Made by a program: the position numbers and the translations under genes. Below the pieces are notes generated by a model. It did no database searches. It saw only the letters and a list, made by a program, of their open reading frames with translations, and had not been told where the DNA came from. A stretch of 19,333 nucleotides of DNA from DASQUK01 sp035697145 (GTDB lineage: Bacteria > Actinomycetota > Acidimicrobiia > Acidimicrobiales > VFJN01): the NCBI GenBank assembly GCA_035697145.1, contig DASSDL010000098.1, positions 1 to 19,333 of the forward strand, given 5' to 3'. Of this stretch, positions 14,771-19,333 are shown piece by piece. Position 1 is the stretch's first letter. Every line of letters starts with the position of its first letter.

Positions 14771-16357
14771 TCACATGATCGAGGGGACCATCGCCTCGAT
14801 CAGCGTGGGCCCGGGCTCGGCGAGGGCCCGGGCCAGCAGGACGGTCAGCTCGTCGGCGGTGGTGGCCCGGCTAGCCGGCACGCCCAGCCCACGGGAGATC
14901 GCCACGAAGTCGATGTCGGGCCGGGACAGGTCGAGCAGGTCCTTCGCCCGGGGGCCGGCGGCCTCGGCGCCAACGCGGTTGAGCTCCATGTTGAGGACGG
15001 CGTAGGACCGGTTGTTGAACAGGATCGTCACGACGTCGAGGCCCTCGCGGGCCTGGGTCCACAGCGACTGGACCGTGTAGAGCGCACTGCCGTCGGCCTC
15101 CAGGTTGACGACCTGGCGATCGGGGCAGGCGACGGCCGCGCCGGTCGCGACCGGCATGCCCTGGCCGATGGCGCCTCCGGTGAGCGTCAGCCAGTCGTGT
15201 CGGGGTGCGCCCGCCGTGAGCGCGGGCGCGAACAGGCTCGACGTGTTGCCCTCGTCGGACACGATGGCGCCCTCCGGCAGCATGGCCCCCAGCGCCCGGG
15301 CCACGGCCTCGGCCGTCAGCGCTCCGGTCGGGAGGTCCGGCCGGTCGGCCGGTTGGCGGGTGGCGGCGTCATCCGGGGCGCTCACCAGCTCCGCCAGGGC
15401 CTCCAGTGCTGCGGCGGCGTCGTTGCCCGGCGCCGCCAGCGCGTGGACCTGGCAGCCGTCGGGGACCAGGTAGCTGTCCTTGCCGGGATACGCGAAGAAG
15501 CTCACCGGCGCCTTGGCGTTGACCACCACCAGGTGGCGCAGACCATCGAGTTGGGCACTCGCGAACTCGGCCAGGTACGCCAGGCGGTCGATGGGTGGAA
15601 GCCCGGCGCCCCGCTCCAGTCGGGTGGGGAACGTCTCCGCCACCAGCCGGGCACCGGTGGCGTTGGCGAGGCGACTGGCGGCCACGAGCCCCGGCTCGCG
15701 CAGCGCGGTGCCGCCCAGGAGCAGTCCAACCGGTTCCCCGGAGCGCAGCGCCTTGGCGACGGCATCGACCACGTCGGCATCAGGCGAGGCCGGGGCGCTC
15801 GCAGGGTCGGCCGGCTCGGCCACAGCGCCGCCCGGCGACCAGCTCACGTCGGCGGGCAGGATCAGCGTGGCCACCTGCCCGGGCGGTCCGGCTGCCGCCG
15901 CGACGGTGTCGGCGGCGTCCCTGCCCACCTCTGCGGTGGCTGCTGACCGGCGGATCCAGGCGGAGACATTGCGGGCCACCGTCTCGATGTCCGACTCGAG
16001 CTGGGCGTCGTATTGCTTGTGGTAAGTGGCGTGGTCGCCGACGATGTTGACCAGCGGCACGTGTCCCTTGCGGGCGTTGTGGAGGTTGGCGAGCCCGTTG
16101 CCCAGCCCCGGGCCGAGGTGGAGCAGGGTGGCGGCGGGCCGCCCCGCCATGCGGGCGTAGCCGTCGGCGGCACCGGTGGCGACGCCCTCGAACAGCCCGA
16201 GCACGGCCCGCATCTCTGGCACGGAGTCGAGCGCCGCCACGAAGTGCATCTCAGAGGTGCCGGGGTTGGTGAAGCAGGTGTCCACGCCGCACGCCACCAG
16301 CGTGCGGATGAGCGCCTGGGCTCCGTTGATGGCGGTCGGATCAGTGGTCTCGGTCAT
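14771..16357 (-). CDS. ilvX: IlvX-like thiamine-diphosphate enzyme (acetolactate synthase large-subunit family)
   Basis: This 528-residue ThDP-dependent enzyme closely resembles mycobacterial IlvX as I remember it. Landmarks are NGAQALIRTL (11-20), FTNPGTSEMHFVAALD (29-44), the cofactor-activating Glu57 in LFEGVATGAADGYAR, the HLGPGLGNGLANLHNARKG block, and the C-terminal ThDP/Mg motif EADGS (420-424) through FNN (Asn448, Asn449). The motif begins ADG rather than the common GDG. Glu57 is retained, which argues against glyoxylate carboligase, where that position is Val. No regulatory small subunit is nearby, so a role in branched-chain synthesis is doubtful; a 2-oxoacid decarboxylase or carboligase is more likely. 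ATG 16357 follows the dehydrogenase stop by 16 bases, so the two genes probably share a transcript. The exact reaction is unknown. Confidence 0.9.
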   Translation of the reverse strand: MTETTDPTAINGAQALIRTLVACGVDTCFTNPGTSEMHFVAALDSVPEMRAVLGLFEGVATGAADGYARMAGRPAATLLHLGPGLGNGLANLHNARKGHVPLVNIVGDHATYHKQYDAQLESDIETVARNVSAWIRRSAATAEVGRDAADTVAAAAGPPGQVATLILPADVSWSPGGAVAEPADPASAPASPDADVVDAVAKALRSGEPVGLLLGGTALREPGLVAASRLANATGARLVAETFPTRLERGAGLPPIDRLAYLAEFASAQLDGLRHLVVVNAKAPVSFFAYPGKDSYLVPDGCQVHALAAPGNDAAAALEALAELVSAPDDAATRQPADRPDLPTGALTAEAVARALGAMLPEGAIVSDEGNTSSLFAPALTAGAPRHDWLTLTGGAIGQGMPVATGAAVACPDRQVVNLEADGSALYTVQSLWTQAREGLDVVTILFNNRSYAVLNMELNRVGAEAAGPRAKDLLDLSRPDIDFVAISRGLGVPASRATTADELTVLLARALAEPGPTLIEAMVPSIM

Positions 16358-16373
16358 GTCGGGCCAGCTCGCG

Positions 16374-17750
16374 TCAACTGAAGATCGTGCCCGGGTTGAG
16401 GATCCCGTTGGGATCGAACGCCGCCTTGATGCGCCGCATGAGGGCGATCTTCGCGGGGTCCTCCAGCTCCATGAAGTAGGCCTTCTTCTCCGTACCGAGG
16501 CCGTGCTCGCCCGAGATGGCGCCGCCGAGCCCCATGCCGGCCTCGAACAGGGCGCGTAGGAGCCGGTGGCGCACCTCGGGGTCGGCCTGGAACACGCCCA
16601 TGTGGACGTTGCCGTCGCCGGCATGGCCGCAGCCCGCGATCCAGGCCTGGTGCTCGGCGGCGATCTCGCCGACCCGGGTCATGAACGCCGGCACCGCGGC
16701 CCGGGGCACGACCACGTCGATGATGTCGTCGGCGCCGTTGGCCTTCGCCACCCAGAACGCCTTCTCCCGGGCCTCGATCAGCGAGGCGGCGGCCCCCGGT
16801 GGCAGCACGTAGACGTCGATGGCGCCCAGGTCGGCCAGCTGCTCGGACACGGCGTGGGTGTCGGCCTCCAAGCGGTCGGCGTGGCCGCTCTCGAGGGCCA
16901 CCACCAGGTAGGCGAAGGCCGCCTCGCGGACCTCCTCCGGAATGCCGAGGTCGAGGCCCACGTAGGCGGTGGCGGCGGCCATCGTGAGCATGTCGATGTA
17001 CTCGAGGATCAGCGGCCCCACCCCACTCGCCAGGATCTTGGGCACCGCACCGGTGACAGCCTCGAGGGTGGTGAAGGGCGCCAGCACGGTCGCCTGATGC
17101 GGTGCCCGCGGGTGAAGCTTGAGGTAGGCCTTGGTGACCAGCGCCAGCGTGCCTTCCGACCCGATGATGAGCTGGGTCAGGTCGTAGCCGGTCGAGACCT
17201 TGACGATCTTGCCGCCACAGCGGATCACCTCGCCCGAGGGCAGCACCGCCTCGAGTCCCAGGACGTGGTGGCGGGTGACGCCGTACTTGACGGCCCGCAT
17301 GCCGCCGGCGTTGGTGCCGACGTTGCCGCCGAGACTGGCGCTGTACTCGCCGGGATAGACCGGGTACACGAGCCCGAGCGGCGCCAGCTCGGCGTCGAGC
17401 TGGTCGAGCTGCACGCCGGGCTCGACCACGGCGACGAAGTTGTCGGTGTCGATCTCGAGGATGTGGTTCATGCGCTCGAAGGACACGACGATGCCGTCGG
17501 GTCGTGGGAGGCAGCCACCGGACATCCCGGTGCCCGCGCCCCGAGCGGTGACGGGGATGCGGTGCTCGTTCGCCAAGCGGACGACAGCCGCCACCTCGTC
17601 GGTCGACGCCGGTGCCACCACCCCGAGGGGTCGCTGCGGCTCGGCGGTCAGCGCCTCGTCGTGGCCGTAGTCGTGCTTGATGGCGTCGCCGGTTTGCACG
17701 TGCTCGGCACCGACCACCCCGGCGAGAAGCTCGATCGGACCGTTCGCCAT
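16374..17750 (-). CDS. FAD-linked D-2-hydroxyacid dehydrogenase (GlcD/D-lactate dehydrogenase family)
   Basis: The 458-residue product belongs to the vanillyl-alcohol-oxidase-fold flavoproteins that oxidise D-2-hydroxy acids such as D-lactate or glycolate to 2-oxo acids. The FAD domain shows RGAGTGMSGG (70-79), the VYPGEYSASLGGNVGTNAGG stretch (131-150) and GLEAVLPSGE. The C-terminal oxidase domain shows GHAGDGNVH (375-383, His376 and His383 as likely metal/substrate ligands) and SGEHGLGTEKK (His416). The length matches stand-alone GlcD/DLD proteins. No GlcE or GlcF partner and no Fe-S cysteine cluster are present, so the electron acceptor is unclear. ATG 17750 has no strong Shine-Dalgarno but a TANNNT element 6 bases upstream, suggesting a leaderless message. 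It leads a probable two-gene unit with the IlvX-like gene and is divergent from the pterin dehydratase. Confidence 0.92.
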   Translation of the reverse strand: MANGPIELLAGVVGAEHVQTGDAIKHDYGHDEALTAEPQRPLGVVAPASTDEVAAVVRLANEHRIPVTARGAGTGMSGGCLPRPDGIVVSFERMNHILEIDTDNFVAVVEPGVQLDQLDAELAPLGLVYPVYPGEYSASLGGNVGTNAGGMRAVKYGVTRHHVLGLEAVLPSGEVIRCGGKIVKVSTGYDLTQLIIGSEGTLALVTKAYLKLHPRAPHQATVLAPFTTLEAVTGAVPKILASGVGPLILEYIDMLTMAAATAYVGLDLGIPEEVREAAFAYLVVALESGHADRLEADTHAVSEQLADLGAIDVYVLPPGAAASLIEAREKAFWVAKANGADDIIDVVVPRAAVPAFMTRVGEIAAEHQAWIAGCGHAGDGNVHMGVFQADPEVRHRLLRALFEAGMGLGGAISGEHGLGTEKKAYFMELEDPAKIALMRRIKAAFDPNGILNPGTIFS

Positions 17751-17756
17751 GGCCGG

Positions 17757-17762
17757 ACCCTA
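17757..17762 (-). promoter_or_regulatory. Candidate -10 element, probable leaderless start of the dehydrogenase gene
   Basis: Read on the - strand this is TAGGGT, exactly 6 bases before ATG 17750, which would place transcription start at the A of the start codon. Leaderless messages with TANNNT at this distance are common in actinobacteria. No clear -35 was seen. Confidence 0.4.
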
Positions 17763-17781
17763 GCGGTGCGGAGGGTGAACA

Positions 17782-18075
17782 ATGAGGGCCATGGCCAAGC
17801 TCACCCATGACGAAGCCGAGTCCCGCCTGGCCGACGTTCCGGGCTGGGGCATCGCGAACGGCACGCTGCACCGTGAGATCGAGTTCCGCAATTTCGTCGA
17901 GGCCTTCGGGTTCATGGCGATGGTGGCGCTCGAGGCGGAGAAGCTCGACCACCACCCCGACTGGTCCAACTCGTGGAACCGGGTGGTGATCGACATCTCC
18001 TCGCACGCCGAGGGGGGCATCACCGACAAGTGCTTCGCACTCGCCGGCGCTGTGAACAAGGCACTGGGCGAGTAG
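17782..18075 (+). CDS. 4a-hydroxytetrahydrobiopterin dehydratase (pterin-4a-carbinolamine dehydratase)
   Basis: This 97-residue protein has the normal length of the family, which dehydrates 4a-hydroxytetrahydropterin and recycles pterin cofactors of aromatic amino acid hydroxylases. The active-site signature is complete: LDHHPDW (His57, His58, Pro59), then SSHAEGGITDKCFALA with His75 and Asp82. ATG 17782 is chosen because GGAGGG (17770-17775) lies 6 bases upstream; ATG 17791 is an alternative. It is divergent from the dehydrogenase gene with only 31 bases between the start codons. No aromatic amino acid hydroxylase is in the window, so the partner pathway (hydroxylase, molybdopterin or other pterin metabolism) is open. 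Confidence 0.95.
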   Translation: MRAMAKLTHDEAESRLADVPGWGIANGTLHREIEFRNFVEAFGFMAMVALEAEKLDHHPDWSNSWNRVVIDISSHAEGGITDKCFALAGAVNKALGE

Positions 18076-18076
18076 C

Positions 18077-18107
18077 GCCCGCGGTCAGCGGTCGGTCACC
18101 TGCGGGC
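18077..18107. terminator. Hairpin between convergent genes
   Basis: GCCCGCGGT (18077-18085) pairs with ACCTGCGGGC (18098-18107) through a 9-bp stem with one bulged T. It fills most of the 41-base gap between the stops of the pterin dehydratase and ppk2 genes. There is no T tract, so a bidirectional terminator role is inferred from structure and position. Confidence 0.45.
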
Positions 18108-18116
18108 TACGACGTA

Positions 18117-18944
18117 CTACTTGAGCGTGGCGGCGTGATCGGGCACGTAGTGCTGCTCGGTGCGGGGCGGGCGCACGTAGCCCGAGGGCTTCGGCCGCTT
18201 CGGCAGCTTCGTCGCTGGGTGGGCGACGTCGTGGTAGTCGAGCGTGCTCAGCAGGTGAGCGATCATGTTCAGGCGGGCCCGCCGCTTGTCGTCGCTCTCC
18301 ACCACGTACCACGGTGCCTCGGGGATGTCGGTGTGCACCATCATCTGGTCTTTGGCCCGCGAGTAGTCCTCCCAGTGGATGATCGACTCGGGGTCCATGG
18401 GTGAGAGCTTCCACGACCTCAGGGGGTCGTTGAGGCGGTCGTGGAAGCGGCGCTCCTGCTCGGCGTCGCTGACCGAGAACCAGTACTTGCGTAGCAGCAC
18501 CCCGTCCTCCACGAGCAGGCGCTCGAAGATAGGGCACTGGTGAAGGAACCGGTGGTACTCCTCTGCCGTGCAGAAGCCCATGACATGCTCGACGCCGGCC
18601 CGGTTGTACCAGGAGCGGTCGAAGAGCACGATCTCCCCGGCCGTCGGCAGGTGGTCGACGTAGCGCTGGAAGTACCACTGACCCCGCTCGCGTTCGGTGG
18701 GCGCCGGCAGCGCTGCGATCCGGGCGAAGCGCGGGTTGAGGAACTCGGTCACGCGCTTGATCGCGCCGCCCTTGCCCGCCGCATCACGCCCCTCGAAGAT
18801 GACGACTAGGCGCCGGCCCTCGGCGCGCACCCACTCGTGCATCTTGACGAGCTCGCCCTGCAGCCGCAGCAACTCGACTTCGTACGTCTTCCTCGGCACC
18901 CGCATCGTCTCGCCGCTCTCCGCTTCGTGGCGTGCCTTCGCCAT
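18117..18944 (-). CDS. ppk2: Polyphosphate kinase 2 (PPK2 family)
   Basis: PPK2 enzymes transfer phosphate between polyphosphate and nucleotides, usually driving NDP or NMP phosphorylation. The 275-residue product shows Walker A GRDAAGKGG (52-60), the following AIKRVTEFLNPR segment, Walker B VLFDRSWYNRAGVE (106-119) and the lid region around RRFHDRLNDPLRSWKLSPMD (165-184). A single kinase domain of this length fits the short, one-domain PPK2 type; the nucleotide preference cannot be read with certainty. ATG 18944 is chosen because family sequence begins soon after it (RKTYEVELLRLQGELVKM) and a TANNNT element lies exactly 6 bases upstream. A longer in-frame form from TTG 19022 would translate the 17-bp repeat and is less likely. 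It is convergent with the pterin dehydratase and follows sufU on the same strand. Confidence 0.95.
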   Translation of the reverse strand: MAKARHEAESGETMRVPRKTYEVELLRLQGELVKMHEWVRAEGRRLVVIFEGRDAAGKGGAIKRVTEFLNPRFARIAALPAPTERERGQWYFQRYVDHLPTAGEIVLFDRSWYNRAGVEHVMGFCTAEEYHRFLHQCPIFERLLVEDGVLLRKYWFSVSDAEQERRFHDRLNDPLRSWKLSPMDPESIIHWEDYSRAKDQMMVHTDIPEAPWYVVESDDKRRARLNMIAHLLSTLDYHDVAHPATKLPKRPKPSGYVRPPRTEQHYVPDHAATLK

Positions 18945-18978
18945 GCGCCGAGGGTACGTCGGCGCCGAGGGTACGTCG
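18945..18978 (-). repeat. Perfect 17-bp tandem repeat carrying a duplicated -10 element upstream of ppk2
   Basis: The 17-base unit GCGCCGAGGGTACGTCG (+ strand) occurs twice without interruption at 18945-18961 and 18962-18978, abutting the ppk2 start codon. On the - strand each copy contains TACCCT (18951-18956 and 18968-18973); the proximal copy lies 6 bases before ATG 18944, the position expected for a leaderless promoter. The rest of the gap up to the sufU stop (18979-19098) shows no gene or strong structure. Confidence 0.7.
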
Positions 18979-19098
18979 GCGTCCGATGAATCAGAGCAGC
19001 CCGTCCGGTATCGCGCTCTCAACCCTCGCCAGCAGCCCCCCGACCCTCAGCTGCCGCCGCGCCGGACCGCCGTCGACGTCACCCCGATGGGACCTGCA

Positions 19099-19333
19099 TC
19101 ACCTGGGCGGGGACGTGCTGGTCAGCTCGTCGATGCCTTGCAGCAAAGTGTTCCATGACAGCGTGGCGCACTTGATCCGCACCGGGAACTTGACCACGCC
19201 CCGGAGCGCCTCGAGGTCGCCGAGCTTCACCTCGGCCTCGGGCTCGCCGACGAGCTCGGCGTCGCCGTCGGCGTCGTCGGCGGAAGGACCGTCGAGCGAC
19301 TGCTCGTGGATCGACATCATGCCCTTGAACGCC
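19099..19333 (-). CDS. sufU: SufU, zinc-dependent sulfur-transfer protein (C-terminal part; 5' end outside window)
   Basis: SufU accepts persulfide sulfur from the cysteine desulfurase SufS for the SufBCD scaffold. The last 77 complete residues are visible and the frame stays open to the window edge (AFKGMM before the first inner ATG). The family C-terminus is clear: LGDLEALRGVVKFPVRIKCATLSWNTLLQGI, where the Cys matches the third zinc-ligand cysteine. The first two ligand cysteines and the rest of the N-terminal two-thirds lie outside the window. An acidic insert (DADGDAELVGEPEAEVK) precedes the motif. It ends 154 bases before ppk2 on the same strand. sufS is expected just upstream, beyond the right edge. 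Confidence 0.9.
   Translation of the reverse strand, partial: AFKGMMSIHEQSLDGPSADDADGDAELVGEPEAEVKLGDLEALRGVVKFPVRIKCATLSWNTLLQGIDELTSTSPPR

Noticed and set aside
14771..16357. Glyoxylate carboligase as the identity of the ThDP enzyme
   Set aside because: The cofactor-activating glutamate (Glu57) is present, whereas glyoxylate carboligase has Val there; overall motifs fit IlvX better.
14771..16624. Longer reading of the IlvX-like gene starting upstream of 16357
   Set aside because: The extension would overlap the end of the dehydrogenase gene by about 250 bases, with Arg/Ser/Pro-rich shadow sequence. ATG 16357 begins just before the conserved NGAQALI segment.
18945..19022. Extended PPK2 start at TTG 19022
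   Set aside because: It would translate the 17-bp tandem repeat into non-conserved sequence; ATG 18944 has a TANNNT element at the leaderless distance.
1..19333. Mobile elements, CRISPR arrays, tRNA genes or phage attachment sites
   Set aside because: No transposase or integrase motifs, no regularly spaced repeats and no tRNA-like cloverleaf were found by reading; the only direct repeats are the short ones listed.

Overview
The window reads as chromosomal DNA from a high-GC actinomycete-type bacterium (Actinomycetota). The reasons are very high GC with strong third-position GC bias, a SUF operon carrying a Rieske-type ferredoxin gene between sufD and sufC as in Streptomyces, large BTAD/ATPase regulators, an IlvX-like enzyme, and probable leaderless promoters. 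An Acidimicrobiia-like source is possible, but the sequence alone cannot settle this. No tRNA, rRNA, CRISPR array, insertion sequence or phage gene was seen.

Region 1 (1-4066, + strand) is a compact Fe-S cluster assembly operon: sufB (5' end outside the window), a small four-cysteine protein, sufD (apparently started from a CTG codon), a Rieske [2Fe-2S] ferredoxin and sufC. The last three overlap at their stop/start codons and are probably translationally coupled. SufBCD is the scaffold complex. The matching sufU (C-terminal part only) lies at the far right edge on the opposite strand, so the suf genes are split by about 15 kb.

Region 2 (4075-14691) looks like a regulated metabolic module. 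A 1171-residue fusion enzyme on the + strand (GMC/cholesterol-oxidase-like flavoprotein with a ferredoxin-type cysteine cluster, then a linker domain, then an alpha/beta hydrolase with a Cys nucleophile) lies between two large ATPase-TPR regulators on the - strand. The left one carries an OmpR-like DNA-binding domain plus BTAD. The right one carries a class III cyclase domain that has lost key catalytic residues. The 301-bp divergent region between the left regulator and the fusion enzyme holds four TTGCGCG copies, two of them 11 bp apart as expected for SARP/BTAD-type operators, and a perfect 12-bp inverted repeat.

Region 3 (14771-17750, - strand) is a two-gene unit: a FAD-linked D-2-hydroxyacid dehydrogenase (GlcD/DLD type) followed by an IlvX-like thiamine-diphosphate enzyme. 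These could act in sequence on a 2-hydroxy acid and its 2-oxo acid. Region 4 holds a pterin-4a-carbinolamine dehydratase (+), a PPK2 polyphosphate kinase (-) whose probable leaderless promoter carries a perfect 17-bp tandem duplication, and the end of sufU (-).
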